Below are positions 33,643 through 46,420 of a stretch of DNA of 64,000 bases, piece by piece. Under the pieces are notes generated by a model. That model was not told the origin of the DNA. It made no database searches and saw only the letters and a program-made list of their open reading frames with translations. Each line of letters begins with the position of its first letter. The stretch's first letter is position 1. The stretch is taken from the NCBI RefSeq assembly GCF_000002425.4, contig NC_037255.1, positions 1,123,847 to 1,187,846 on the forward strand. The letters are read 5' to 3'. The DNA comes from Physcomitrium patens. Taxonomy: Eukaryota > Streptophyta > Bryopsida > Funariales > Funariaceae. Position numbers and translations under genes: made by a program.

Positions 33643-36230
33643 ACTAACTTCACATACTTCCTTATTACATTGTCAATGCTGTGTTAACGATGAATTCAAT
33701 GTAGAACAGCACTCTGGTGCAACTGCTAGAAGTTGCTTCATAGAAATAAAAGGCTGAATAGCATCTAGATCCTTCAAAATGTCATAGGGTTTCATATTTA
33801 GGGTAATGCCTAATGCCCTCTTTCTTTTCATTGGTTGGAGTTTAACTCCATGGGATAGGATATTCTTCTATCCTAGACTCAGAATTGGAACAGCAGATGG
33901 AGTTTCTTTGAAATTCACACCTCCTAGAGGATCTTTCATCGAAAAAGATATTTCCCAAAACTGTGTAAAGAATGGAACAGATTGAAACGGAACCGAAGAC
34001 TCCATAATCGGTACCTCATTAGATTGCCCAACCGAGTCAGGTCTCATTCTGGATAAGAGGCCCATAATAGGACCTGGATTAGATGTCCCCGTAATTGAGT
34101 CCAATTGGCCCTTTCCATCAGGTTCACCCAAATGTTGAATTGGTCCTTTCGTCTTTTTGTTAACTCATGGTAAGAACAACTTGGACACATTCTATCCAAT
34201 TTACTGGAGAATCTTTAAGACCTTGATTTATCTCTTCTATTTTTCCTTGGCTTTGGATCTGGTGATCTCGATTATTGAAATTGAATAGAGCATTACATTG
34301 CTGATAAGTATGCCCTCACTGCTTATAATTCCCACAAATTGGTGCATAATCGTCACTAGCTCTAGGATTGGAACATTCAATGGCATAATGATCAATCTGT
34401 TTGTAACAAAAATAACGAAGTGGTCTTCTTATATCCCCATCAAGCATATTGGGTGTCTCCACTGATATATACCTATTAGGCTTGTTCCATGTAGGGTTAA
34501 AAAATGATCTTGGTTGTCTCTTTGGAACGGAGGGTATTTGGTTCGATGACACTGGAGGAGCATATTGCAGATACCTCTACTGCTCCTTCTCGTAGTGCTG
34601 GGAGTTTGATGCAGATCTCTGATTAAAATTGGAACTTTGAAAGTTATTAAATGTTCGATTTTATTGATTAGATCAATTTCCATTCCATCCAAATGTATTT
34701 CTCGATTGAACTTGATTGACGTCTTAGTAAATTGGTGGGATCATAGTCTGATTACCAAATTGTTGTTGCTTTTGCAAATTCTAATAATTTGCTGTTAAGT
34801 ACTTTCCTTCGCAAAATGTACATTGATCCATCATTTGTGAGGGTAAAGGGTATTCTGTTACCAAATGACCATAGCCCTTACAATTATTGCACCAAACATT
34901 GGTCCTAGTATTGGTAGGCTTTTGCCTCTTCTCTTTATCCTAAGCCATATTGACAGCCATTTCTTCCATTTTCTTTGTCAGGTTCAACAACAAGGCTTCA
35001 TTGGAATATTTTAGGGATGGTATTATTGGTAACTCTGTCTCAGTTAATGCTTGTTATTGATACAGAAAATAGGGAGCATACATTGTTGTCACATTCGGTG
35101 GTATAGCTTGTAATGGGGTGACATTAATTGGCTCCTGAATATTGACAAAAGAATTTGTCCTTGTATCTAACATCCATGGATAATTACTTATTGATCTATT
35201 CCAAGTCGGATTTTGATAACTGCCTTGAACTGGAATCATCATAGCTCCCGCAGTTAAAAACTGATCATAATGAAATTCCTCTCAAACCTTGGCTCTATTA
35301 AGGGATGCAATTACTATAACGGGTTGCGCTTCCTTCACAAACATTTTTAGGTCCGATAGGTGCAATCCGTTGATTACTATGGACAACACAAAAGTCTATG
35401 GCATTTGGTGATTTGGCCATTTGCGGAATATATTTGCCACACAGCCATAATACGATTCCACTACCTCTCTTGGACCCATTTTGCTAGTCATTAATCTTTC
35501 TTGAAGTCGATTCTCAAAACCAATTGGGTGAAAATAGATTAAAAATATATTCTTCAATGCTTTCCAATTCAGAAATTGATCCACTGGTTGGTAATTGCAT
35601 CATTCAAATGCCATGTCCTTTAAAGTTGCTGGCAACCATCATAACCAAATATCTTTGGTTCTTCCATTATTGGCTACTTATGCTTTCAAAAACTGAGACA
35701 AATATTGATTGGGGTCTGCACCCAAAAAACCCCTAAAAGTAGGTAATGGAGCCAAGCTTGTTGTGCAATCGCTCATATCATCCATTTGTACTGCTATTGG
35801 AACCGCTGGATCACCCGTCGCCATTGAAGAGGACAATGTGCTGCTTAATCTCTTATTAGAATTACCATTGCCTTTTCTAATTGTCTTTTTTGGACTTTTC
35901 AACCTCCTCAATTTGCTATTATTATCCTTGAATAAGTTTATGAGTTGAATTGGAGGTAAAAATGATGGATTTTGAAATAGGCTGAATTGGCCCTTATTGA
36001 CAAGTAATTTATGCCATTCTACGGAACTAGTTTTCATAAAATCAGTAGTTTTTGCTATTGGAAAGGTATCCAATAGAGTACCCAATTCTTTTTTGTTTCC
36101 TCCACTTGCAGTTAACGAGCTCAAGAGATACGCTGGGCGGTTGACAAAATTTCCTACAAGTACTCTTGGTAATTTTCTTAATGGTATATATGTCTGAAAT
36201 ATTAGAGATCGGTCAGCTTCCGGATATGCT
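33643..36230 (-). pseudogene. gag: Element B gag with zinc knuckles
   Basis: Minus strand. 36124-35678 is the Gag N-terminal part ending in TFRGFLGADPNQYLSQF. 35584-35396 is the capsid core (ENRLQERLMTSKMGPREVV). 35242-35054 is linker. Two to three zinc-knuckle remnants follow: WCNNCKGYGHLVTEYP near 34890, FCYKQIDHYAIEC near 34400, and CGNYKQ-stop-GHTYQQC near 34320. Most are missing one Cys. The distal part (33990-34310) is homologous to a segment of element C's LTR. Confidence 0.7.
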
Positions 36231-36488
36231 CAGATATGTCAACAAGCATGCAATCATGGCTTAATTTAACTTTGTCGATGCTTCCTTTTTAACTTGCATT
36301 CTTGCTCATTTCACAATGATTCTCTTACTTGCGCTCTCTCTTGTCTTTCTTTTGACTCACCTATTTTCTTTAGTGCAATATTTTCATTCTTAATAACCAT
36401 AATCTTTCATTATATAATGTTGAATTTGCTTCCTATTTTCCATCTACTCATCTAGCAGTTAATTCCTAATACTCAATGTTATTGTCAA

Positions 36489-36506
36489 TCCCCGACAGCG
36501 ACGCCA
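36489..36506 (-). promoter_or_regulatory. Element B primer-binding site, tRNA-Asp-like
   Basis: On the minus strand TGGCGTCGCTGTCGGGG starts a few bases after the LTR end (36510). It is close to the TGGCGCCGTTGCCGGGG site of Athila/Tat elements. Confidence 0.75.
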
Positions 36507-36509
36507 AAA

Positions 36510-37274
36510 TGTGATTGTCATTTTACTTATTCTATAATTCTTTTCAAAATAAACTTGTATAGGAAAATTCGATCACAGGGAAAGACTAAGCGCATGAGCT
36601 TTTCTTGTTAGGGTCACTCAATTAACTATAATCCAAACCACTAAAATACCAAAAAATACTAAAATGCTTTCTCCCAATAATAATACTCCTTCATCAATTG
36701 AAACAACAATGTGCAACATTGCACTCTTAAAAGACGGTTCAAAACTCATAAATTCCATCCAATATCAAGAATAATAGACTTCACTCCAATCAATCTGAAT
36801 TCACAAAATTTTTGTAATCATAGACTTCTTCTGTCCAAAACACACACAACTCTCAATAAACAACAATCATTATCTTCCATCCATAATCAATCTTCCAATA
36901 ACTTCTCATATAATTCAATCACTCAGTATATCAATTACATAACCAATAATTCATAAATCAATCTCTGATTTATTCCACAGACTCACTTTTCAGTATTCAG
37001 AAACTATCCATTACTCTTCAACAACAAAAAAAACAAAGAAAATAAAGAGGTATCACCAAGCTTAACCTCGACTCATGACTATTACAGTCTGACACTCCAA
37101 CAAACTTCTACAACTCCTATATAATTGCTACTGATTTCCAGATTCTAACCGTAATCCTATAATAACTACTTTTAATAATTGAATCAATCATCCATCCTCC
37201 TAAACTGACTATTCTATGGACTATTAATCTATTTTACCAATATCTTATAAAAATGAACTAATATCTATTCTACA
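36510..37274 (-). repeat. Element B 5' LTR (right copy)
   Basis: 765 bp from TGTGATTG to CTACA, same length as 11464-12228. Confidence 0.9.
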
Positions 37275-38193
37275 TGTACTTTTAAAGGATACCCTCCGCA
37301 TGAGTTTCAATAGATAAATGAGAGGAACTTACGACATGTGCAAGGGTTAGTCACAGCTTTTAATAAGGAAGTTGGTGACTATAGGAGATCCAGGACCACA
37401 AGGAAGCAAATCAAAACCCACTAAAAGATAGATTGGATAGTTGATTGGTTTGATAATTTGGAAGAGATCAATGAAAAGGATGATTAAGAAGATGAAGACA
37501 TCTTCACTTCAAAGTGGAGGAGGGCCACAAGCCTATATGACTTGTAAGAAAAGAAAATCCATAAGCTATAGCATAAGGGGAAATATAAAAAAAAACTTGA
37601 AAAAAAAGGTGATGAAAGTTTTCAAGAGAAGAAGATTTTGAAAGGATTTCAACTCGAGGGGACTTTATAGAGAAAAACCTTAAGAAGCTTGTATGAAGTG
37701 GATAGAAGACTCTGAGCAACTAGGCCTAAACGGTTGGCCTTTCCTAAGTAGGTTTTATATTGAGTGCTAGCAAATCACTTCCATATGATAGAGAAGGGTA
37801 TTAGGGTGAGGCGGATCCTAGTTAAGAGATTCCACGGCCAAGACTAAGTCTAAGTAGAAAGTAATATTTCTATTATACACATTGCGAGATGTGAACTTTC
37901 AAAATCCACAAAATTGAGAAACTTAAGTAAATTGAAGGCAAAATGAAATTGCACAAGAAACACGAGAAGGAGGTAGCATCCCATGTCAACAAAGAACTCA
38001 TAAATCCTCATTTACCCCTACCACCTTCTGAAGGACTAGAAGTGTGAATGGAGGCTAGGTAGACAAAAGAGCCTTCAAGCTACATAAGAAAGAAAGAACG
38101 ATGTAAGTGCAAAACATCCATTATAAACATTTCGTGAGAATGGAAAAAAAAAAATGAATACATCTTATATGTCAATGAGGACATTGACTCTCT
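37275..38193 (+). pseudogene. Element A chromodomain tail and 3' non-coding part
   Basis: The chromodomain interrupted at 11459 resumes here with KGYPPHEFQ (Q followed by TAG), then NERNLRHVQGLV. Downstream are about 0.8 kb without a supported gene, up to the polypurine tract. Joining the two halves conceptually requires removing the 25.8 kb B-C-D insert. Confidence 0.7.
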
Positions 38194-38207
38194 AAAGTGG
38201 AGGATGG
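38194..38207 (+). promoter_or_regulatory. Element A polypurine tract
   Basis: AAAGTGGAGGATGG immediately precedes the 3' LTR. Confidence 0.8.
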
Positions 38208-38614
38208 TGTAAGGGTCTAAAGAATCTGATTCTTACACTTGTTGCGTTAAAAGGTAATTGGAGCCCCGGCAATCCCTAAGCCCATGAGAAAGCCGTGGCT
38301 AGGTAGTGATGGAGTGGATGGGCGGGCGACCTCCCTCATATCGAGAGACCACACGATGCAGGGGCAGCGTGTGGTGTGAGGAGAAGTATTTTGGAATCTC
38401 TTCGGAGTCCCGGGTGATCCGAAGGAGTTAGGAGGACTTCTACTGACCATCGAAGTTTAGTTTACTGGCAGCATGAGTCTGGAGTTACAAAAACCAGACT
38501 AAGGTGACAATATCCGGGAGTAGGATCCAGTTCACAGGGCTAGTATTAATGGGGTTTCTTGTTGGTGGTATTTCAGGATGAAATCGAGTGACCAACAAGA
38601 GGAAGACCATTACA
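38208..38614 (+). repeat. Element A 3' LTR
   Basis: 407 bp, TGTAAG to TTACA, followed by CATGG, the right copy of the target duplication. Confidence 0.9.
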
Positions 38615-40690
38615 CATGGTTGCTTGCTTGATTTCATTCAATTGAACTCAACCACATAAATCATTCATCCTCTCCGTGGGCTGCAAGAGAGAGAAGAGAA
38701 CTATTGCATAAGACAATGGAATTCAAGAGGTTCTATTATGTACCTTAACATAACCTATTCCATCCTGTACTAAACTTCTAGTTATACAAAAGTTACATGT
38801 TTTATTTAAAATATATTTCTTACAAAATATTCGGTCTTGGAAAACTAAAGACACTTAAAGTCTTTTCTGCATACAATCCAAAATTCAACATAGAAAAAAA
38901 AAAAAAAAAAAAATACTCATACAATTAAGTCTAAATTGTCTTACTTGGTGTTTTAAGCAATAAAGTTGCTGGTACAAAATTGGTGCTATTCAAATTCTTT
39001 TGCACCATAGAATTAAAGTTACTTAGACTCTCTTATAACATGGATATGTTGATCAATAGCAAATGATCTTAATCAGATGAAGAATTTATTCCAAATAAAG
39101 ATAGAACAATATGGTACCAAAAGCAAGGTATTTTAATTGAATCCTTGTAGTTGTATGCATACATTGGTGCATTATTTTGTATTTTAGGACATTGCTTAGA
39201 ATCAATAAGACAAGATATGTCCCTTAATTCATGACACTCTATAGAATCTATGAGTTAGGAAAAGGTGTTAAGGAACAATGTGTCTCAAATCTGATAAAAG
39301 ATGATGGATAGAAGCTAAATGATGAGTAGAATCAACTCCACCTGTGTCAAAGGACACTCAATAATTCCCTAATTATCATCATAATTAAATTACATAAATA
39401 AAATACAAAGCAAATTCTTATCTCTGATAGCTCATCCATAATTCTTTGAGGGTGGTCTATAATCTCCATGTTTGCTAATTGATACTAAACTTGGACATAA
39501 TACGCAACACTTGCTGATAAAAAGAAGTGTTAAATCAAGGAGGGATGAAAAGGAGGTAGGGGGAGGGAGAAAGAAGAGAGATATGTTGATATAACCCTCC
39601 AAACACTACATGAATTTTAAATCCTACTATACTACATTCCATAATTTTGGCCTACTATATACACTTCTCCTATATCAAAATCACCAATCACTAATAAATT
39701 ACTTCTTGGAACATCTTAAATCCTCCATTCTTTTTGATATTAAATCTAATATAGAATATCACTACATATATGTTTGTTATACAAGACATATTGGCCATAT
39801 AGGAAGAATTTAGGTTTAATTATTCATTCTCCTATTTTTCAATATTCTTTACTTTCTACAATTTTGGAGGCTTTGGAATTATAGAATGCATCATACAACA
39901 ACATAAATATTAGAAAAATAAACACAATAATATTATAGAACTATTGATCTTGATTGAATTTTTATACACTTCTCAACAACTAAGTTGGCAATAAGCATAT
40001 AAAATTTGGAAAAAATTGCATGTACCATGTAGAAGAAAATTCTTGAAATCCACTTAGGTATTTGTCAACCTTCTACTTCAATCTGAATGTTGAACTTCTA
40101 GTACAAATATCTCCTTTTCAAAATATTTAGTTGTTTTTAAATTATACAAATGTATAGCAAATCAAGTCTCTAACCTTCTTCCATAAATTTTATTCCAATC
40201 CAATTTGTAGATTGCTAAAGATCTTAGAAATCCTAACTACCTCTCAAAGTCCAATTTCTGAGACCTCAACCTACCTAAAGTTTAATAACCTTCAATTCAA
40301 CTATTTGATCAAATTAAAACTTATATCATACATTTCAGACAACTATTCACATAAGTTCATAAATTTTGAACTATTGATCTATTGCCAAACTTATGAAATT
40401 GTCCAAAATATAGTATCCTATTTATTTCACAAATTCGAGAGTCACCCAAAACAATTGTGACTTTGCAAAGCTCTTACAAAGTCATTACACACTCAAATCA
40501 CTTAAATTAAATGCCAAAAGATGCCCTATTAAGTTTGCACTCAAATTTTGCTCTTAGATCTGCAATAGAACCTTGAAGTTGCTACTCTTGCATGTTTTTG
40601 AGCCTCAAGGTCTGATTTTGACTTAGGTTGATAACTAGTCCTCTCCGGATATCAAATTTTACCCTTTTGAGTTATTTTTTGTTAAAATCA
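38615..40690. repeat. Segmental duplication, copy 1, right part
   Basis: 38615-39938 matches 59567-60889 collinearly. From about 39939 the match moves to 63256-64000, so copy 2 carries about 2.4 kb not found here. A 20-base A-run lies at 38894-38913. No gene is supported; this was presumably intergenic DNA upstream of the AP2-like gene. The similarity may continue past 40690, but copy 2 leaves the window. Confidence 0.85.
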
Positions 40691-40718
40691 ACTTCTAACT
40701 TCCTCTTACATATGCTCA

Positions 40719-40786
40719 TATGCTTTATTTTTCTAATCTATCTTTTTAATCTATCTTAAAAAGATAGATTAGAAAAATAAAGCATA
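40719..40786. repeat. 29 bp perfect inverted repeat with 10 nt loop
   Basis: Arms 40719-40747 and 40758-40786 are exact reverse complements, AT-rich, loop AATCTATCTT. The loop repeats part of the arm (AATCTATCTT occurs in the left arm). It could fold into a long hairpin in RNA or DNA. No surrounding MITE structure or target duplication was recognised. Confidence 0.85.
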
Positions 40787-42020
40787 GAAAGTAGATTACA
40801 AATTTATGGCCTTACAAAGTAAGTAGAAGCCTACTTTACAAAAATGTCGCATTTAAACCTTTAATTCTACTTTCTTTTTGATTATTTTCTGTTTTCTAAG
40901 ATAATTTTTTATAATATTTGAAATAAGATCTTCTATAATATAATAGATTTTTCACCACTTTCACCTATTTATCATATTACATCATAACAATGATTTCCGA
41001 AAAAGATGATATATCAAAAAAAAAATTTCTATAGCTACAAATAGAAATTGTGTGGCTATAATCATATGCAACATGTAGTAAAGGTTTGTAAGTCCAACCA
41101 ATGCATTTTAATTGGTGGATTGGTTAAAAACATAGTTTTAAGTCATTAAATTATATAAAATATTAAAATTAAAGAATATTTTTGACCATTCAAGTATTTA
41201 TAAAAATTTAGAAGTATTTATAATTTTTAAAAATCTTATTAGAAGAAAAGTTATAAAAATGGAGTCTTAGTTAGTGTTTAATATAATTAACTTAGTTGAT
41301 TTAAATTTTTTACTTATTGTTAAGTATTAATAGTTAGTTATTGAGACCAATATCTATATTGGCCTCCTATTTATATGTATTATTTATAAAAATCCTATCA
41401 ATGATGAATTAGTTGTTATAAAAAGCATAAAAAAGAATTTCATATTTTTTTGATTAATTATATAGAAAAGAGGATTTTTAGTGGATTTAAATTGATTTTA
41501 TTATTATAAAAAATCACCAAGATGGAATAAGATAGCTTTAAATAGATATAAATATTATTAGAGTTAATAGAATTTATTTAGATTTATTTAGGATATTTTA
41601 GAAAAAATTTCAAGACTATGGTAAAATTGAATTTTTCCACCTCAAGAGCCACTATGAAAAAATATAATAAGATTTAAAAACCATGTGAGATTCTTAAATC
41701 ATATGAGTTTTTTAAATACTATGGTGAATTACTAACAATAATTTGGATTTACATGTTTTTTACATCATTAGAAAGAGAATAAAATCACTTATGTAATAAT
41801 ATATTTTTAAATATTTATTTTTACTTTTTATTGAATAAAAAAAATTTTAAAAAATTCATAGAGTACTTTTGTTGTATAAAATTACTTTATTGCACCTATT
41901 TCACTTATTTATTTATTTATATTTTTTTTATTCTTGTTTATTTCATTTTTTGCTTCACACCAACTATTAAAATCCTTTTTTAATTGAGGCCATCTTCTAA
42001 TTTGGATTGAAGGAGAAATT
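40787..42020. other. AT-rich DNA, no feature recognised
   Basis: Very AT-rich, stop-dense on both strands. No LTR, ORF or repeat could be supported. A missing 5' part of element E might have been here. Confidence 0.4.
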
Positions 42021-44930
42021 AACCCTCATAAGATCATATTCTTTCTTTAAATCTCTTATCTTATTTTATAATAGATATATGTTTAGGACCTAAAAATTAT
42101 AAAGTCTTTGCGTAATTAAATTTAGAAGCCTCAGCTTGTTTTATAGACAAAGACTTGGTCAAAAATAAATAATACTTTAATTTAAAAAAACTAAATCCGT
42201 ACAAGTAATAGTCATAGATGGTTGTTTATTATCTTCTAAAGATGTTATCCATGAAACTATTCCTTTAGATATAGCAATTAAAGATTATAAGAATGTAACA
42301 ATGTTTAATATTTTAAGATCTTCTTCTAATTCAATAATTTTAGGATTATTGTCGTTAAAAAAATAAAACTCTCAAATAGATTGGATTTCTTATAACCTTG
42401 AATTTTTTTGTAGTTTAATCCAAAATTTTATTAATCATATAGAAATATATAGGTCTAATACATCAAAATCTTTATTAATAGGTAGAAGAACTTTTATATA
42501 ACTTTTTTACTTGCTATATATGCCACGCCTATTCTTGATGGTGAAAAGATATAAAATGGTATTTCTAATTAGTATTAAGATTTTGAGGATGTTATTTAAA
42601 AGAAAAATACAGATATTACTCTAGAACATGGACTGTATGATTGTTCAATTGATCTTCAAGAAAGAGCTCAACCGCCATATGAACCAATCTACAACTTATT
42701 GCAAAACGAGTTGGTTGCACTAAAAGAATACATTAACAAGAACTTGGCTAAGAACTACATATGCCATTTAAAATCTCTAGCATGAGCTCCTATCTTATTT
42801 TTGGAGAAAAATGACAAATCTTTGTAGATGTGCGTAGATTATCGAGGACTTAAAAAAATCACCATCAAAAATAGGTTTCTCTTACCTTTGATTTTAGAAT
42901 ATTGTGACCAACTCAATCAAGTAAAGATCTATACAAAAATAGATCTACAAAGAGCATACAACTTAATGTACTTTAAAGTAAGAAATTAATAGAAGTCTAC
43001 TTTTAGAACTTGCAATGGACATTTTAAATATAATATCATGTCTTTTGGACTCACAAATGCACCAATTAATTTTTAACATTTTATGAATTATATTTTTTAT
43101 GAGTTTCTTGATGATTTTGTAGTTTGGTTTTTAGATGATATTCTAATATATTCTAAGAATATAAAAGAATATGAAGTTTATGTTTGTCATGTGTTACAAA
43201 AACTTAAAAGTGTACAATTGTATGTCAAGATAGAAAAGTGTATATTCTACACTACTTAAGTTGACTTCCAAGGATACATCATTTTCAATAAAGGCCTTAT
43301 TATGGATCCCAAGAAAATCTAAACTATTGTAGATTGGAAGATTTTAAGAACAATAAAAAAATATCTAATGATATTTAAACTTTTTTAGTTACTACTAGAT
43401 CTTCATGAAGAACTTTTTTAAAGTTGTACCTCTACTTATATGTTTGATTTGTAATAACAAACTGGAGTGGAATAAAGAAGCCAAAGTATTGTTTCATGCT
43501 TTAAAGAAGGAATTTATTTTTGTATCAATCTTGTATCATGTTGACTTGTCTAAGGTATTTTTAATAGAAATAGACACATTAGACTTTACCTTGGGTGTAA
43601 TATTGCCACAAATAAGAGAAAATAAGAAACTCCATCTATTATCTTTCTATTATAAGAAATTTTTAATCACAAAGATTAACTATAAAATCTACAATAAATA
43701 ATTTCTTACAATTGTAGATTCTTTTTAAAAATGGCATCGTTATCTTGAAGATGCTTCTAATAATGTCATTATATATGTCAATTATAAGAACTTCAAATAT
43801 TTTATATCAATATGCATGTTGAATCGTCACGAGACTTGTTAAAGCATATCATTATTAAGTTTGTATTTCAAAGTCATATATCAACTTAGCAAACAATAAG
43901 GTTATTTAGACGTACTTTTAAGATATTCTTATCTTACACCACAGGAGGAGATATAGCTTTTGATCAAGAAAGAACAACAATCTTAAAGCTTAAGAAATTT
44001 CATCTTTGAGCAATGAAATCAATATTAACCATTGATTCAATCTCTGTCAAGCATATTGAATCAAGTATGTTTTTTAATCCTCTTGTTCATGATATTAAGA
44101 ATAATTCTTTCAAATCTTATGATTTTACTAAGTTTGAGTTCAAGAACAATGTATTTTATTTCAAAAATTATCTATATGTTCTAGAAGAAGAAGAAGGATG
44201 TTTCTTTATTCTTTAAGCTTGTCACAACTTTCCAAGGGCAGGATATTTTGAATACAATGACACTTTGAAGCTAATATCTAGAGATTTTTTGTGGCCGTAA
44301 ATGTAGAAGATTGCAAGAGACTTTGTACAATCATGTAATTGTTCAAGGTTAAAAACTCATTGCTATTGTTCTTATGGACTTTTCCAACTATTGCCTACAC
44401 CAAAATAACCATAGTCTTTTGTTTCTATGGATTTTATTATGGATCTTCTAAGTTCAAATTTATATAACTTTATATTTATAATTGTAGATTATTTCACCAA
44501 AATGATAGATTTTATATCATGCACAAAATCTATTTCATGTAAAGAAATAATGAAGTTTTTTTTTTGACAATATATATTACTATCATAGATTATTAAAGGA
44601 TATTATATAAGATAGAGATCAAGATGAAAAAAAAAAAATTATTATAAAAGAAACAAGAGTAGATTGGAATTATATTCTATCTTCTGTCATAGTCAATGGC
44701 TTTTGCATATTCAAGATATTGAAGATAGAGAATTAATAATCAATAGACCTAAGTTAAGAGCTAGCATTTGCTAATTTATTAGATGAGAAATTATAATTAT
44801 TACAATGGAATAAAAACAAAGATTTTTAAGAACATGTTCTTTCTTGAATAAATAGAAAAATACAACATGTTTGATATCATGACATTAGAAAAGACTTTAG
44901 ATGTTTGGTGATATTACTAGAGATTGAAAC
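42021..44930 (+). pseudogene. pol: Element E protease, RT, RNase H, integrase remnants
   Basis: A decayed relative of D's pol on the plus strand. Protease remnant EASACFIDKDLVKNK at about 42120, then VIDG-like and IILGL (about 42350). RT: DCSIDLQERAQPPYEPIYN near 42640, SFGLTNAP (about 43040) and FLDDILIYSK (about 43130-43160). RNase H ORF 43405-43701 (FTLGVILPQIRENKKLHLLS). Integrase traces follow to about 44560, including SMDFIMDL (about 44426). Gag and 5' LTR are absent, so it is 5'-truncated. Confidence 0.75.
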
Positions 44931-45130
44931 TACATCTGTTGGACTTTCAAATGTTTCATTTGAAAAAAGCTATGAAGGTTCCAACAATGATCAAATATTA
45001 GGATGATATATTTGCTTTAATATAGGATATTATCAATGGTTAAAAGGACCTATCAACTATCTTTGAAGAAACAAAGACTAAAATATATAAAAAATGTAAC
45101 TTTTTACATCTTCAATTTTATCAACATGTG
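44931..45130 (+). pseudogene. Element E third-ORF remnant
   Basis: 45025-45061 reads GYYQWLKGPINYL in one frame, matching HYRWLQGPLNHL of D's third ORF. The segment just before it (FEKSYEGSNNDQ) is also alignable in position. It lies about 115 bp before E's 3' LTR and is broken by several stops. Confidence 0.6.
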
Positions 45131-45175
45131 ATTACTATTTCTTGTAGAACTTGTCCTTAAAAGGATGAAGAATAA

Positions 45176-45535
45176 TGTCATAGATGGAGATGTTTATATA
45201 GATAAAAAGTGTTAGATAAAAAATAAATGTAGGTAGAACTCATGATATTTTGAGGGACAACTTCTTACAAACTTTTTAAACATGTATTTGAATTTAGGCA
45301 TATTTGTAGTTGATTCATAGATTAGAAACTTTGCCAATAAATTAGCCACATATTCCACATATTAGTAGCTTATAGAATAAGCTGACTAGGTAGTGTACAT
45401 ATAAGAAGCTTGTCTTATAAGTTAGAGATGTGGATCACAAGTTAGATACATATTGGAGGACCTATATAATGTTGCCATTTAATTCTTAGTTAGATAGTAT
45501 ATATGGAGATAAGAGTGAAGTCTTCTCCAGTCTTG
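45176..45535 (+). repeat. Element E 3' LTR, first part (interrupted by F)
   Basis: Begins TGTCATAG after an AAAAGGATGAAGAATAA polypurine-like stretch. It contains AGATAGTATATATGGAG, the TATA region shared with F, G and, more distantly, D. Cut after TCTTG by element F; the rest is 51946-52132, giving 547 bp in total. Confidence 0.75.
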
Positions 45536-46083
45536 TATCAAGGGCATGAACTGAAAGAAAATGCATAAACCTGAGAAATTTGTATTTAAAAAAAAGTGAC
45601 AAAATAGAAATAAAGAAGTATGTATATTAAAAGAAAATTGTAATGGCTATTGCTATAAGATAAGAAAATTAGAGACTCTTGAATATAGAATAAAAGAAAG
45701 AAAAGAGTTGAGTAGAATGAAGAGGACTTTATTCTTGCTTTTATATATACTATCTAGTTAGAAGCTACATGTTGATGTTCTATGACACCTCGAATATGTG
45801 TTGACTTTGCAAGACACATGCCTTAGCTTATAAGGCAAGTTTTTTACATGTGGGCCACATAGTTAGCTTATTCTTCTAGCTACCAATGCTTGTGGTACAT
45901 GGCCAACTTATTGACTATGTTTTTAATCAAAAAAATCAACTAAAGACACCTATAAAGTCAAAACAATGTCTATTAAGCTTCTAAGAAGTTTTTATAGAAG
46001 ATATTATAGAATTAACTTACTTTTATCTACTTTTATCTAAATCATATAGGTAATTATTGGTTTATATGTATATGTCAGTGACA
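45536..46083 (-). repeat. Element F 3' LTR (left copy)
   Basis: 548 bp; the first bases TATCA are mutated from TGTCA and the end is GTGACA. Confidence 0.9.
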
Positions 46084-46420
46084 TTACCTCCTCTTCAAGA
46101 GACAAGTTCCACAAGGAGCGGTCTTTATATATTGAGGAAATTCAAGTTGCAGAAAATTATATTTGTTACATACTTGGATCTTTGTTCTCTTTGAAGATAG
46201 TTGATAGGCCCTCTCCACCATCAATAGTGTCATATATAAGGGCAAAAAGACCACCCTATTATTTAATCGTCATTTAGGGCTTCATTACTTCTTTCAAATA
46301 AAATATTTGGAACACCGTCACGACTTGTTCCTATTTTTAATAAAATCACCAATCATCGAGAGTCTCTTTTAAGGTTGTGATACCAAACACATTATATCTC
46401 ATTGTCTATTTGAAGAATGA
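46084..46420 (-). pseudogene. Element F third-ORF remnant
   Basis: On the minus strand 46231-46193 reads HY-stop-WWRGPINYLQREQ, the counterpart of HYRWLQGPLNHLPREQ in D. It lies about 110 bp from the 3' LTR. Upstream residues are partly alignable with stops. Confidence 0.6.
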
